In this document: positions 35,802 to 45,397 of the stretch, piece after piece
How the letters are laid out: each line of letters begins with the position of its first letter
Numbering within the stretch: the stretch's first letter is position 1
NCBI GenBank assembly: GCA_030263285.1
Contig: SZYB01000001.1
Location: 804,911-868,910 of the forward strand
Direction of reading: 5' to 3'
Origin: Bergeyella sp.
GTDB taxonomy: Bacteria; Bacteroidota; Bacteroidia; Flavobacteriales; Weeksellaceae
Length of the DNA: 64,000 nt
Notes under the pieces: generated by a model
The model's database searches: none
What the model was told of the DNA's origin: nothing
The model's input: the letters and a program-made list of their open reading frames with translations, nothing else
Translations under genes and position numbers: made by a program

Positions 35802-37289
35802 ATGAAAAACAAAAAGCTCACCAATTCGGTCGGGATTCCCTACTTCGAACATCAGGACTCACAAACCGTAGGTCCTAGGGGTCCTGTGTTGATACAAGAT
35901 TTTATACTCCAAGAAAATCTTGCCCACTTTGTGAGGGAAAGAATTCCCGAGAGAATTGTACACGCCAAAGGGAGTGGTGCCTACGGAACCTTTACGGTAA
36001 CTACCGATATTACCCGATATACGAGAGCCAAACTCTTCTCAAAAGTAGGCAATACCTGCAAAATGTTTGCCCGATTCTCTACTGTAGGGGGAGAAAAAGG
36101 AAGCGCCGATACCGTAAGGGATCCCAGAGGGTTTGCATTAAAATTTTATACAGAAGACGGAAACTGGGACCTCGTAGGCAACAACACCCCTGTCTTTTTT
36201 ATAAAAGACGCAAAAAAATTCCCGGACTTCATTCATACACAGAAAAGAGTCCCAAAGACTAATCTTAAGAGCCACACCATGATGTGGGATTACTGGTCAC
36301 TCAATCCGGAGAGTTTACACCAGGTACTCATTCTCATGTCTGACAGAGGTACCCCCTACGGATACAGGCACATGAATGGATATGGTTCTCATACTTTTTC
36401 TATGATCAATAAACAAAATGAAAGAGTTTGGGTAAAATTCCATCTAAAAACAGATCAGGGGATAAAAAATTTCACAGACAAAGAAGCAGAAAAAATGGCG
36501 GGAGAAAACCCAGATTTTGCACAGGAAGACCTAGTGGAAGCCATAGAAAAAGGAAATTTGCCAAAATGGACCATGTACATCCAGGTAATGACAGAAGGAC
36601 AAGCGAAAAAATTTAGATGGAATCCTTTTGATATTACCAAAGTTTGGTTCCATGATGAATTTCCGCTTATAGAGGTAGGAAAAATGGAACTCAATAGTAT
36701 ACCCGATAATTATTTTGCCCACGTAGAACAATCTACCTTTTCTCCCAGCAACCTTATAGACGGTATTTCTTTCTCACCGGACAAAATGCTGCAAGGACGG
36801 CTTTTTTCCTACCCTGATGCGCATCGCTACAGAGTGGGTGTCAATTCCCATCAGTTAGAGGTAAATAAATGTCCTTATGCGGTAAAAAACTATCAGAGAG
36901 ACGGATTTATGGCAGATTCTTCTGATTATAAAGACACGCCCAATTATTTTCCGAACAGTTTTGATGCCATTAACCCAGATCCCTCTTACGCATCTTTCGA
37001 GTACGACCTGGAAAGCAATCATGTGGCAGTCTACGACAGAAATGAAAATGATGATGACCACTTTACGCAACCTGGGCTACTTTATACAAAAGCGATGAAC
37101 CAACAAGACAGAGAAAACCTTGTCCGGAATATCGTAGATCATATGAACAAAATAAAAGGCAAAAAAAGAGAAGAAATTATCAGCAGACAACTCTGCCATT
37201 TCTTCAGAGCCAATATAGAACTTGGAATGAAAATAGCCTCAGGACTGGGAGTAAATATAGACTCAAACATGACAAACCACGGAAAATAA
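35802..37289 (+). CDS. katA: Heme catalase (small-subunit, clade 3 type)
   Basis: Protein of 495 residues that splits hydrogen peroxide. The distal His is in RIPERIVHAKGSGAYGTF, the Asn in GNNTPVFFIKDAKKF, and the proximal heme Tyr in RLFSYPDAHRYRVG. The length fits the small-subunit NADPH-binding clade. It starts divergently to oxyR and ends before a strong terminator. Confidence 0.96.
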   Translation: MKNKKLTNSVGIPYFEHQDSQTVGPRGPVLIQDFILQENLAHFVRERIPERIVHAKGSGAYGTFTVTTDITRYTRAKLFSKVGNTCKMFARFSTVGGEKGSADTVRDPRGFALKFYTEDGNWDLVGNNTPVFFIKDAKKFPDFIHTQKRVPKTNLKSHTMMWDYWSLNPESLHQVLILMSDRGTPYGYRHMNGYGSHTFSMINKQNERVWVKFHLKTDQGIKNFTDKEAEKMAGENPDFAQEDLVEAIEKGNLPKWTMYIQVMTEGQAKKFRWNPFDITKVWFHDEFPLIEVGKMELNSIPDNYFAHVEQSTFSPSNLIDGISFSPDKMLQGRLFSYPDAHRYRVGVNSHQLEVNKCPYAVKNYQRDGFMADSSDYKDTPNYFPNSFDAINPDPSYASFEYDLESNHVAVYDRNENDDDHFTQPGLLYTKAMNQQDRENLVRNIVDHMNKIKGKKREEIISRQLCHFFRANIELGMKIASGLGVNIDSNMTNHGK

Positions 37290-37326
37290 TACTGAATAAT
37301 TAATTATTCAGTTTACGGATATTGGG

Positions 37327-37363
37327 ATATTGATTTTTTTTCATCAAAAAAATCAATATTTTT
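37327..37363 (+). terminator. Hairpin terminator after the catalase gene
   Basis: A perfect 14-base stem (37327-37340 with 37346-37359), loop TCATC, then a T-run. The right side overlaps a TATTTTTG that could pass as a -7 box for the next operon, so its role is slightly ambiguous. Confidence 0.65.
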
Positions 37364-37460
37364 GTTGCCGATCTCTTCCTTTCGAAAAGACACAAAGAGA
37401 CACAAATTGATTAAGCCCAAAACTTAGCCGAGAGAAATTGTTGATCCACGAAAAAGAATT

Positions 37461-38228
37461 ATGAACCCGGACAATATCCTATACAAGGAGTTTGATCACG
37501 TAGCACTTATAAAAGTTAACAGACCAGACCACCTTAATGCACTTAACAAAAAAACTTTACGTCAGCTCTCTCAGACATTGTCTCAAATAGAAAGCAATAA
37601 AAATATAAGAGCGGTAATAATAACAGGAGCTGGCAATAAGTCTTTTGTAGCGGGAGCCGATATCAAAGAGTTCTCGGCGTACGATTCCCGGCAAGCCGAA
37701 ATCCTCTCAAGAGAAGGGCAGCGTGAGGTCTTTGATAAACTGGAACACCTAAAAAAACCCGTGATAGCCTCCATCAACGGATATGCATTGGGAGGAGGTC
37801 TTGAATTGGCACTTTCCTGCCACATAAGGTATGCCTCTGCTCACGCAAAATTAGGATTTCCGGAACTCGGTCTTGGGCTTATTCCTGGCTATGGAGGTAC
37901 CCAAAGACTGCCCAAAATAGTGGGCAAAGGACATGCGATGGAAATGATATTATCCGCCGATTGTATTTCTGCAAAAAAAGCAAAAGAAATAGGTCTGGTC
38001 AATGAGATATATTCTGCCGAAGAACTGCTCCCTAAAACATTAGAACTGGCAAACAAAATCGCAAGTAACTCTCCGCTGGGAGCAGAGAAGGTCATTGAAT
38101 CCATAAATAAGTCTGATCTCTCAACAGGATTTGAAACAGAAATAAAAAACTTTGCTTGGCTTTTCGATCAGGAAGACAAAAAAAAGGGCGTAAAGGCTTT
38201 TTTGGAAAAAAGAAAAGCAAAGTTTTGA
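37461..38228 (+). CDS. Enoyl-CoA hydratase (crotonase family)
   Basis: Protein of 255 residues. It adds water to 2-enoyl-CoA. Oxyanion-hole segments AGADIKEFSAYD and GYALGGGLELALSCH; catalytic Glu in ALGGGLELA and PELGLGLIPGYGGTQRLP, both retained as in true hydratases. The C-terminus has VESIN-type NKSDLSTGFETEIKNFAWLF. It is the first gene of a rightward series with dCMP deaminase, xerD and NUDIX hydrolase. A second crotonase at 57754 lacks the same pattern. Confidence 0.92.
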   Translation: MNPDNILYKEFDHVALIKVNRPDHLNALNKKTLRQLSQTLSQIESNKNIRAVIITGAGNKSFVAGADIKEFSAYDSRQAEILSREGQREVFDKLEHLKKPVIASINGYALGGGLELALSCHIRYASAHAKLGFPELGLGLIPGYGGTQRLPKIVGKGHAMEMILSADCISAKKAKEIGLVNEIYSAEELLPKTLELANKIASNSPLGAEKVIESINKSDLSTGFETEIKNFAWLFDQEDKKKGVKAFLEKRKAKF

Positions 38229-38237
38229 GTTTTCACC

Positions 38238-38669
38238 ATGAAGTATAACAAGTATGATCTCGCCTATTTACAAATGGCCCAAGAATGGGCTGGGCTTTCT
38301 TACTGTGAGAGAAAACAGGTGGGAGCTCTTATTGTAAAAGACAGGATGATCATCTCAGACGGATATAATGGTACACCTGCAGGCTCAGAAAATCGCTGTG
38401 AAGATGACATCGGAAATACACACTGGTATGTTCTTCACGCAGAGGCAAATGCAATACTGAAATTGGCCACATCTACTCAATCCTCAAAAGATGCAACGCT
38501 CTACGTCACCCTGTCTCCATGCAAAGAGTGCAGCAAGCTTATCCTGCAGGCTGGGATAAGAAAAATAGTGTACACGGAGAGATACAAGGATAATGAGGGA
38601 ATAGATTTCCTAAAAAAACACGGGGTAGAAATCTTACATATTCCCCAAAAAGAACTGAAACCGAAATGA
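38238..38669 (+). CDS. Deoxycytidylate deaminase
   Basis: Protein of 143 residues in the cytidine-deaminase fold. Zinc site HAEANAIL plus SPCKECSKLI; the N-terminal CERKQVGALIVKD and NGTPAGSENRCED. These fit the dCMP/ComEB type that makes dUMP for thymidylate synthesis. It follows the crotonase gene by 9 bases and precedes xerD by 27. Confidence 0.92.
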   Translation: MKYNKYDLAYLQMAQEWAGLSYCERKQVGALIVKDRMIISDGYNGTPAGSENRCEDDIGNTHWYVLHAEANAILKLATSTQSSKDATLYVTLSPCKECSKLILQAGIRKIVYTERYKDNEGIDFLKKHGVEILHIPQKELKPK

Positions 38670-38696
38670 AAGCAAAAAAAATCTAAAAAAAATAAC

Positions 38697-39611
38697 ATGA
38701 AAAATTGGACAGAGAAAATTGAAGAATTTACTGACATGCTAAGGTTTGAGAAAAACTTCTCTAATAACACCTTGGAAGCCTATAAAAATGACATAAAAAA
38801 ACTGGAATTATTTGCGAGAGAAAACCTTGAATGGGTAAAGCCGGAAGAAATTACCCACGCACAACTACAAGAATTTCTCTTTGAACTTTCAAAAAAAAAA
38901 TTTAGCGAAAGATCACAATCAAGACTTATCTCTTCCATAAAATCTTTCTTTAAGTTTTTGGTAGAAGACAATATACGGGAAGATAATCCGGCTACTCTTC
39001 TGGAAGGACCGAAACTGGGGCTTTATCTCCCTGATACCTTAAGTGTCGAGAATATAGAAAAATTAATAAGAAGCATAGATAAGTCCGATGATCTAGGCAC
39101 AAGGAACCACTGCATGATAGAAGTCTTATATGGATGTGGTCTTAGGGTCTCCGAACTTATAGAACTAAAAATATCAAACCTAAACTTTAAAGAAGGCTAC
39201 ATGAAGGTGGAAGGGAAAGGGAAAAAAGTGCGCTTGGTCCCTGTGGCGGAGTATACCCAAAAAATAATAGACAACTACATAAAAAACGTACGATCAAAGA
39301 ATAAAGTGCACAAAAAACATCAGGATATCTTATTTCTTAACAACAGAGGTACCGGGCTTTCCAGAGTGATTGTTTTTCTCATCATAAAAGAACTTGCCAT
39401 AAAAGCAGGAATTAACAGAAGAATATCCCCTCATACTTTCAGACATTCTTTTGCTACTCACTTGTTACAGAATGGTGCAGACCTACGTTATATCCAGGAA
39501 ATGCTAGGACACTCCAGTATTACCACTACAGAAATATATACCCACCTAAAAACTGAAGAACTAAGGGAGGTCATTCTCAACTATCATCCGAGAAATAATG
39601 GAGAATCTTGA
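38697..39611 (+). CDS. xerD: Tyrosine recombinase XerD
   Basis: Protein of 304 residues. N-terminal core-binding domain (ENFSNNTLEAYKNDIKKLE) and catalytic domain with the set Arg (YGCGLRVSELIEL), Lys (VEGKGKKVRLVP), HxxR (HTFRHSFATHLL), His (LGHSSITTTEIY) and nucleophile Tyr in EIYTHL. It resolves chromosome dimers at dif with XerC. It has housekeeping size and neighbours, so it is not an integrative-element integrase. Confidence 0.92.
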   Translation: MKNWTEKIEEFTDMLRFEKNFSNNTLEAYKNDIKKLELFARENLEWVKPEEITHAQLQEFLFELSKKKFSERSQSRLISSIKSFFKFLVEDNIREDNPATLLEGPKLGLYLPDTLSVENIEKLIRSIDKSDDLGTRNHCMIEVLYGCGLRVSELIELKISNLNFKEGYMKVEGKGKKVRLVPVAEYTQKIIDNYIKNVRSKNKVHKKHQDILFLNNRGTGLSRVIVFLIIKELAIKAGINRRISPHTFRHSFATHLLQNGADLRYIQEMLGHSSITTTEIYTHLKTEELREVILNYHPRNNGES

Positions 39612-40134
39612 ATATTGTGCAAAATGCGGAGAAAAATCTCTCCGGTGGAATAAAATAAATAAATGGTACTGCAAACAATGTGATTATGTTTTATACCATA
39701 ATTGTGCAGCGGCAGTTGCTGTGATTCTCAGACATAAAGACGAAATATTTCTCACTATCCGAAATAAAGACCCACAAAAAGGAAAATTCGATCTTCCGGG
39801 AGGCTTCGTAGACCCTAAAGAAAGTGCAGAGCAAACCTGCCGAAGGGAACTCTACGAAGAACTCAAAGTCACGATAGACATTAATAGGCTGAAAATACTA
39901 AAAACAAATCCCAATCTTTATCCTTATAAAGGGATTACCTATAACACACTGGATATTTTTTATGAATATCCACTAGAAGAAAAAACGGAAATGGAATTCG
40001 AAAAATCAGAAATAGCCGGAGGTAATTGGTTCTCCATAGGTGATCTTCCCATGGACGAGATGGCTTTTATCTCTCAAAAAGAGTTTTTAAATATTTATAA
40101 ACGAGAATATTTAAACAGCCCTATTTGGGATTAA
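39598..40134 (+). CDS. NUDIX hydrolase with zinc ribbon
   Basis: Protein of 178 residues. An N-terminal zinc ribbon (CAKCG ... CKQCD) precedes the NUDIX box GGFVDPKESAEQTCRRELYE followed by ELKV, i.e. G-x5-E-x7-REUxEE. It hydrolyses a nucleoside diphosphate derivative; the ribbon recalls NAD-type or related hydrolases, but the substrate is not shown. The ATG overlaps the xerD stop by 14 bases. Confidence 0.88.
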   Translation: MENLEYCAKCGEKSLRWNKINKWYCKQCDYVLYHNCAAAVAVILRHKDEIFLTIRNKDPQKGKFDLPGGFVDPKESAEQTCRRELYEELKVTIDINRLKILKTNPNLYPYKGITYNTLDIFYEYPLEEKTEMEFEKSEIAGGNWFSIGDLPMDEMAFISQKEFLNIYKREYLNSPIWD

Positions 40135-40159
40135 GTATGTTTTATAACTTGCCACCTAA

Positions 40160-40747
40160 GTAATAATTGGAACCGTTGCTTTTGCTCAATCTACAAATGG
40201 CCTGAAGTTTGACACTAAAGCCGGAGTCAATGTTTATCATGTGACAGCCGGTAATACTAAACCAAAACCCGGGTTTTATGTAGGGCTTTATAGAGGCTCC
40301 TCTATCTTCACTATTCAGCATCCAGCCAGAAATTGTCTACGGCTATGAAACTTTTTAGAAGAGGGCTCTGTAGAATTATAAATACTACAGTAAAAAACAT
40401 GAGATATAGCTTTGGGTATATCAATGTTTCTGTAATGCTTAAATATTATGCTGTACCTGATAAATTTTACATAGAAGCAGGACCTGAACTGGGTTTTCTT
40501 CTAAGCTCAGAATTTAAAGTTGACGTGTATAGCGTACGTACCGGTAATGCTACCGGAAACAAAAACACAAAAGAGTTTTTTACAGATTTTAACTTCGGAT
40601 TAGGGTTGGGGTTAGGATACAGATTTACTCCAAACTTCGGAGCTAATCTACGATACATACTGGGATTAACGAGTATTTACAAAAGACTCCAATGCAGAGG
40701 CTGTTAAAAACAAAAACCTCCAATTGGGATTGAATTACACTTTATAA
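40160..40747 (+). pseudogene. Decayed outer-membrane beta-barrel (PorT-family) gene
   Basis: Fragments in three frames follow the order of a flavobacterial barrel protein. The end of a signal peptide (IIGTVAFAQ at about 40166) leads to LKFDTKAGVNVYHVTAGNTK and FYVGLYRGSSIF. In another frame come FSIQPEIVYGYETF*, then INVSVMLKYYAVPDKFYIEA with GPELGFLLSSEFKVDVYS and FGLGLGLGYRFTPNFGANLR, and finally DSNAEAVKNKNLQLGLNYTL to TAA at 40745-40747. The start is gone and at least three frameshifts are present. Confidence 0.8.
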
Positions 40748-40770
40748 ATAAGTATTTCTTCAACGACAAA

Positions 40771-40806
40771 AAATAAACGGTCTTGTAAAGACCGTTTATT
40801 TTTTTT
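40771..40806. terminator. Bidirectional terminator between the decayed barrel gene and the Ig-like lipoprotein
   Basis: A perfect 14-base stem (40771-40784 with 40788-40801) with loop GTA. An A-run precedes and a T-run follows, so it can work on both strands. On the minus strand it follows the stop of the lipoprotein gene. Confidence 0.8.
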
Positions 40807-40817
40807 AATTCTTAGTG

Positions 40818-42497
40818 CTAATTTTCTACTTTTTCAGATATTGTTCTTTTATCAGAGCCGACACCGGAAACAAAAGGATTCCAAGAATTCTCCACCAGTT
40901 CCCAAAGAGGTTTTATCTCAATGGGCTTATCATAGAGGTACGCGGGTTCTGCAGGTTTTAGTAAAGAAAAATCGACAGCCTCCCAGATGCCGTTTTCGTT
41001 TTCATCTACCAGAATCCTTATCCAATAAATATCCGGTCTCAGATCATCAAACCATATGGTCTTATCTTGAGTATACCGAGAATACTTTATGTCTCCTTTT
41101 GAGTCCAAAAGCTGAACCCAGAATTTTGCATTGGGAACCTTAGAAAACTCAATTCTAAGACTTCCCAACTCCTCTTTTTTTTCGATTTCAAAATTGAACT
41201 GATGGTTTTTTGATAGTACCTTATTGTTTGAGAATACAGAACCTTCGGGGACTAAAAGCGTATATTTTCTGCCCGGAACAAACTCGCTGTTCACCGCTAT
41301 TTTTATCTTCGTGGGATCCCGTTCCAAAACATTGACACTGAAAGACTGGTAAACACTATCTGAAGAGAGCTTCCAGTTGTCCGTATATATTTTGGTAACA
41401 GGATAATTACTTGCCAAAATCATCTTTTGAGAAGGTAAAAGTTTTGTCCCTACAGCATTCGACAGGTCGATTTCTCCATTCTCTTTGCCCTTGTAGAAAA
41501 TAGAGGTAGCTCCCTTCAAGGAATCTGCCTGGTAACGAAATTTCAAACTCATAGGCTTTTTCTTATCTATCGCTTCCAAAGACTCCCGCCCCAACCACAC
41601 GTAGGCAGAATCTGAATAAGCGCAGTGTTGAATTTTGTAATCCAATAAACTCTCTTCCTGAGATACTATATCTACTTTCCTAGGATTTCCCTCGAAGAGA
41701 AACAAAATTCCGCTCTGGATTTCTTTTGATTCTTTAAATTTTAGTTTTTTCCTTGAGGGAAATAATTTAATATCCAGACCAGAAACCCCTTTTTTGTTTA
41801 GGTACAATGTATCAGAAGAAAAATAAACCTCTTCCTTACCCGGAGAAAAAATGCCATTCTCATCGGTATCATCAAAGGCCAACAATTGGTACTCCCCTTG
41901 AGCCAAATGATCCAGCTCAAAATATCCATCGGGATCTGCCAGAGTAACGTAATAAGGTTTCTTTGTATAGTCTACAGAACCCTTCAAAGGATAAAGCCCC
42001 ACCAAAAAATGATTTTTCTTGGAGGAAGCAGCAGCATTTTTCTCCGGCAAAAAATATCCGCTTTTTACCGTTCCGCTTAAAAAAAGACGATCCATTTTTT
42101 CCCCCGTAGAAAAAGCAAAGTTGAAATAATGCAAAACATTACCTTCATTGAGATCTGAAATCGAATTTCCGAAATTAAAATTGTAAGTGGTATTTTCTTT
42201 CAAGGGTTTATCCCATTGTATAGATATATATTTATTTCCCAGCTGTGTAGGGACTATCTTTTTGTACTCGATAGGAGGAGAAATAATAAGATTTTTTCTC
42301 ACGTCCTTTAATACCACATATTCATCAAAATAAAGGCGTAACTCTCTTGCGCTGGTAGAGACATTAACTCTGGAGGTATCTATATTATACCCTATAAGTC
42401 TGGGAGGTATCGTATCCTTGGCCCCTCCAATAGGAGAACCTAATTTTGCACAGGAAATAAAACTCAAAAATATAACGACAACAACAAGTCTCTCCAT
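40818..42497 (-). CDS. Lipoprotein with N-terminal Ig-like (Big_5) domain
   Basis: Protein of 559 residues from ATG 42497. The lipoprotein signal (VVVVIFLSFISC) is followed directly by KLGSPIGGAKDTIPPRLIGY, the opening of Ig-like Big_5 domains found in many Bacteroidota lipoproteins. Further on there is a bacterial Ig or prealbumin-like fold (DPDGYFELDHLAQGEYQLLAF DDTD region) and a C-terminal repeat of the same type (DLRPDIYWIRILVDENENG). A TTG frame extends seven codons further. Function unknown, probably surface-exposed. It ends the leftward series starting at 46054. Confidence 0.8.
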   Translation of the reverse strand: MERLVVVVIFLSFISCAKLGSPIGGAKDTIPPRLIGYNIDTSRVNVSTSARELRLYFDEYVVLKDVRKNLIISPPIEYKKIVPTQLGNKYISIQWDKPLKENTTYNFNFGNSISDLNEGNVLHYFNFAFSTGEKMDRLFLSGTVKSGYFLPEKNAAASSKKNHFLVGLYPLKGSVDYTKKPYYVTLADPDGYFELDHLAQGEYQLLAFDDTDENGIFSPGKEEVYFSSDTLYLNKKGVSGLDIKLFPSRKKLKFKESKEIQSGILFLFEGNPRKVDIVSQEESLLDYKIQHCAYSDSAYVWLGRESLEAIDKKKPMSLKFRYQADSLKGATSIFYKGKENGEIDLSNAVGTKLLPSQKMILASNYPVTKIYTDNWKLSSDSVYQSFSVNVLERDPTKIKIAVNSEFVPGRKYTLLVPEGSVFSNNKVLSKNHQFNFEIEKKEELGSLRIEFSKVPNAKFWVQLLDSKGDIKYSRYTQDKTIWFDDLRPDIYWIRILVDENENGIWEAVDFSLLKPAEPAYLYDKPIEIKPLWELVENSWNPFVSGVGSDKRTISEKVEN

Positions 42498-42556
42498 AAA
42501 AGTTTTTCTATGAGCCAATTTACTCTTATTTCTCCTTAAAATTTTTACTATTTCTC

Positions 42557-43855
42557 TTAAGGACTACCGGCATGAGTAAGCAAACCTCTCTGATCTATCA
42601 ATACCTCTTCATAAGGAAAATCCTCAAAAATACCGGACAAGGTAAGAGCCGTATACACTCTACTGGAGTATCTATTTCCAATAGCAATGAGAGTAGCCTT
42701 AGATTTTAGAAGATGGATAAATATACTGTTACTCCCGTGCCACCAGCCCGTATGGTAGATAAGTTTCTTGCCATCACCAAAAAACTTCATCCGAAACCCC
42801 AGACCGTAATTGTTAACCCCGCGTTTTTCAAAGCTATAAGGCTCAAATATTTCTTTTTTGGAATCCCTGGTTAGGAACTCATCAGAAAAAAGAGCTTTAG
42901 AAAACTTATAAAGATCTCTCGGAGTAGTATACACATTTTTATCTCCATAAATAAGATCCAAATAACCAAAGGGATAAATTTTTCCGTTACCAAAAAAAGA
43001 GCGCGCGGACTTAAGGGTGTCTTTCTCCTGAAAAACATAAGAGTTTTTCATATCCAATGGATTGAAAACCAGCGAGTCTATGATTTTAGGAAAAGGGGTA
43101 TCGCATATCTCTTCCGCAATAAGAGCAAGGAGTGCATAGTTGGTATTACAATACATAAAACCCGTATCGGTAACTTTGTCCAGACTGGGCTTATGCTGCA
43201 CAAGGAAACGCAGGATATCCTGATTAGTAAGAAATTTTTGTGTTGTATCCCGATTTTTAGCCTTTATCTTTTCTATAAAATATTCGTATTTAGGAAGACC
43301 ACTACGATGATTGAGCAACGTTTTTATCGTAACATCCGGATAAGGAAACTCGGGAAAGTACTGCGTCACAGAATCAGAAAGCGAGAGCACTCCCTCTTCT
43401 TTTAGTCTGAGGATCGCCGCAGCGGTAATCGTTTTGCTTATTGAGGCCACCTGCATGGGTGTCTGCGCAGTGATGGAATCTCTCTTTCCTGCCTGTGCAT
43501 AACCTCTGTACTTTTCAAACAAAATTTTCTCGCCCTTTGCAACGAGAAACCCTCCCCACAGATTTCCTTTCCTCCAGATAGAATCATAATATTTCTCCAG
43601 ATAAGCAACTACCTGAGTTTCATTTTTTATATAATTGTCTTCTGCAGAAAAAATTTTATTATAACCTATTTTTTTTGCACCCGACGAGAAATTCCTTATA
43701 TCCTCAGATTTTTTTCCCTTGTTACAGGACGGGACAAGAGAAAAAATAAGGAATAAAACAAGCCAGAAATAACCCCGACCTAAAAAATCCTTTCCGGGAG
43801 CTACAAGATTAGCTTGCTTTATTTTTAATTGAAAACCCAATTTAAACTTTTTCAC
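42557..43855 (-). CDS. Class C beta-lactamase-fold serine hydrolase, lipoprotein
   Basis: Protein of 432 residues from GTG 43855. A long N-terminus precedes a lipoprotein signal (FSLVPSC, Cys about 44). The hydrolase domain carries SxxK (MQVASISKTITAAA), YxN (MYCNTNYALLA) and the HTGWWHGSN near the end. This family includes esterases and D-aminopeptidases; no true cephalosporinase features are seen, so a beta-lactamase claim is not supported. It follows the dehydrogenase gene by 33 bases. Confidence 0.85.
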   Translation of the reverse strand: MKKFKLGFQLKIKQANLVAPGKDFLGRGYFWLVLFLIFSLVPSCNKGKKSEDIRNFSSGAKKIGYNKIFSAEDNYIKNETQVVAYLEKYYDSIWRKGNLWGGFLVAKGEKILFEKYRGYAQAGKRDSITAQTPMQVASISKTITAAAILRLKEEGVLSLSDSVTQYFPEFPYPDVTIKTLLNHRSGLPKYEYFIEKIKAKNRDTTQKFLTNQDILRFLVQHKPSLDKVTDTGFMYCNTNYALLALIAEEICDTPFPKIIDSLVFNPLDMKNSYVFQEKDTLKSARSFFGNGKIYPFGYLDLIYGDKNVYTTPRDLYKFSKALFSDEFLTRDSKKEIFEPYSFEKRGVNNYGLGFRMKFFGDGKKLIYHTGWWHGSNSIFIHLLKSKATLIAIGNRYSSRVYTALTLSGIFEDFPYEEVLIDQRGLLTHAGSP

Positions 43856-43888
43856 CCTAAACCAGATACTTGTAGATTATAAGATTTG

Positions 43889-44821
43889 TTAAGAGAACCG
43901 AGAAATAATTTTATCCACAATATAGCGGGCGAGTTTTTCCTTACTCTGAACGCTCCACCCTGCAATATGGGGAGTAAGAAGAACTTTCTCTGAACGGAGC
44001 AAAAAAGAAAGATCTTCATTTTTTTTACCCTCCAGGTTTTCAAAAGAAGATTTTTCGTATTCCAAAACGTCCAACGCCGCTCCCTTTATCTTACCTGATT
44101 GTAGCGCTTTTACCAAATCATGGGTATTTACATTCTTCCCCCTGGCAGTGTTAATGAAGTAAAAAGCCTTTTTCATCCCCTCTATAAAGTTTTCATTCAC
44201 CATATAAAAAGTACCCGCATTAAGGGGAACGTGCAGACTTAAAATATCGGCGGTTTGTTGCAGTTCTTCCATACTCACCTCTCTGGCATGAGAATCTGCA
44301 AGGTTAGGAAGGATATCATGAAAAACCACCTCACAACCAAAACCGCTTAGTCTTTTTGCAACCGCCTTTCCCATGTGTCCATAGCCTATAATCCCAATTG
44401 TTTTTCCCAATAGCTCCTCGCCTCTGTTTTCTTCCCTGAGCCACAAGCCGTTTTTTACCTCTTGAGACGATATAAACAGTCTGTTCATCAGTACCAAAAG
44501 CATTCCCACAACGTGTTCTGCAAGTGTGTCTCTATTCCCCTCCGGGGAATTAAAAACAAAAATTCCTTTTTCTTTGGCTATATCCGTATCTATATTTTCC
44601 AGCCCTGCCCCTACTCTGGCAATAAATTTTAATTGCGGAGCATGACGGATGAATTTTTCATCAATAGGAATCCGGCTCCTAATAATAATTCCCTCCACAT
44701 CAAAAACCCGCGTCAACAAATCTTCATAAGAAGAGATATAATCCTCTCGAATACGATATCCCTTTGCTCTAAGCTGTTCCGGGATGAGAGGGTGATTCCG
44801 ATCGAGTAAAAGAATATTCAT
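43889..44821 (-). CDS. D-2-hydroxyacid dehydrogenase (SerA-like)
   Basis: Protein of 310 residues with the short, single-domain type of D-3-phosphoglycerate dehydrogenase and without the ACT domain. NAD motif GKTIGIIGYGHMGKAVA, catalytic Arg (INTARGKNVNT), Glu (ALDVLEYEKSSFENL) and His (LLTPHIAGWSV) are present, in the usual order. The serine pathway is likely but other hydroxyacids are possible. Confidence 0.9.
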   Translation of the reverse strand: MNILLLDRNHPLIPEQLRAKGYRIREDYISSYEDLLTRVFDVEGIIIRSRIPIDEKFIRHAPQLKFIARVGAGLENIDTDIAKEKGIFVFNSPEGNRDTLAEHVVGMLLVLMNRLFISSQEVKNGLWLREENRGEELLGKTIGIIGYGHMGKAVAKRLSGFGCEVVFHDILPNLADSHAREVSMEELQQTADILSLHVPLNAGTFYMVNENFIEGMKKAFYFINTARGKNVNTHDLVKALQSGKIKGAALDVLEYEKSSFENLEGKKNEDLSFLLRSEKVLLTPHIAGWSVQSKEKLARYIVDKIISRFS

Positions 44822-44847
44822 TTGCTGTACACAATAAATAAAAAAAA

Positions 44848-45357
44848 TTATAAAAACAATTTTTTTAGCTCTTCAGAATCTTGAGGTTTCATTCTGCCAG
44901 AAAGAATAAGAGAAAGCTCCCTTCTTCTCAAGGCAGCGGCATATCTCTCTTTCTCGAGGCAGGTTTCAGGCTTTAAAACGGGCACTTGTACAGGTTTATT
45001 ATTTTCATCTACCGCCACAAAAGTGTAAATCCCCTCGTTGGTATGAATTTTTTCGCCCGAAAAAACAGCATCATACCAGACATCTACATAAACTTCCATA
45101 GAAGTAGAAAACGCCCGGGATACTTTGGCCTCTAATATCACTATCCCCCCCTGAGGAATGGGATAACGAAACGATACATGATTCACCGAAGCCGTCACCG
45201 CTCTCTTCCCTGAATGTCTGGAAGCGGAAATAGAAGCGCATCTGTCCATTTTTGCCAAAAGCTCTCCACCAAAGAGATTCCCCAAATGATTGGTCTCATT
45301 AGGAAGCACAATATTGGTCATTATAGTAAGGGATTCTGCGGCTTTTTTTACAACCAT
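44848..45357 (-). CDS. Acyl-CoA thioesterase (hotdog fold)
   Basis: Protein of 169 residues from ATG 45357. The typical opening AAESLTIMTNIVLPNETNHL and NLFGGELLAKMDRCASISAS give the YciA/Acot-like hotdog fold. HVSFRYPIPQGGIVILEAKV and VDENNKP follow, all family motifs. It hydrolyses acyl-CoA to fatty acid and CoA. A longer frame starts at 45429 inside the upstream gene; the ATG at 45357 matches the family start better. Confidence 0.88.
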   Translation of the reverse strand: MVVKKAAESLTIMTNIVLPNETNHLGNLFGGELLAKMDRCASISASRHSGKRAVTASVNHVSFRYPIPQGGIVILEAKVSRAFSTSMEVYVDVWYDAVFSGEKIHTNEGIYTFVAVDENNKPVQVPVLKPETCLEKERYAAALRRRELSLILSGRMKPQDSEELKKLFL

Positions 45358-45397
45358 AAAAATATTATTATCCAAATGTTTTTTATCAAAATCCCAA

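Noticed and set aside
37357..37364. TATTTTTG as promoter of the crotonase operon
   Set aside because: It is the right arm and tail of the catalase terminator hairpin; the -33 spacing is also too long.
38697..39611. Phage or island integrase
   Set aside because: Size and motifs match housekeeping XerD; no attachment-site repeats, phage genes or tRNA target are near it.
40333..40707. Apparent 124-codon barrel gene
   Set aside because: It is only the longest piece of the decayed barrel gene at 40160-40747, without start, first strands or last strand.
42557..43855. Beta-lactamase (resistance) reading of the serine hydrolase
   Set aside because: The SxxK and YxN motifs are shared by esterases and peptidases of the same fold, and it is a lipoprotein with no resistance context.
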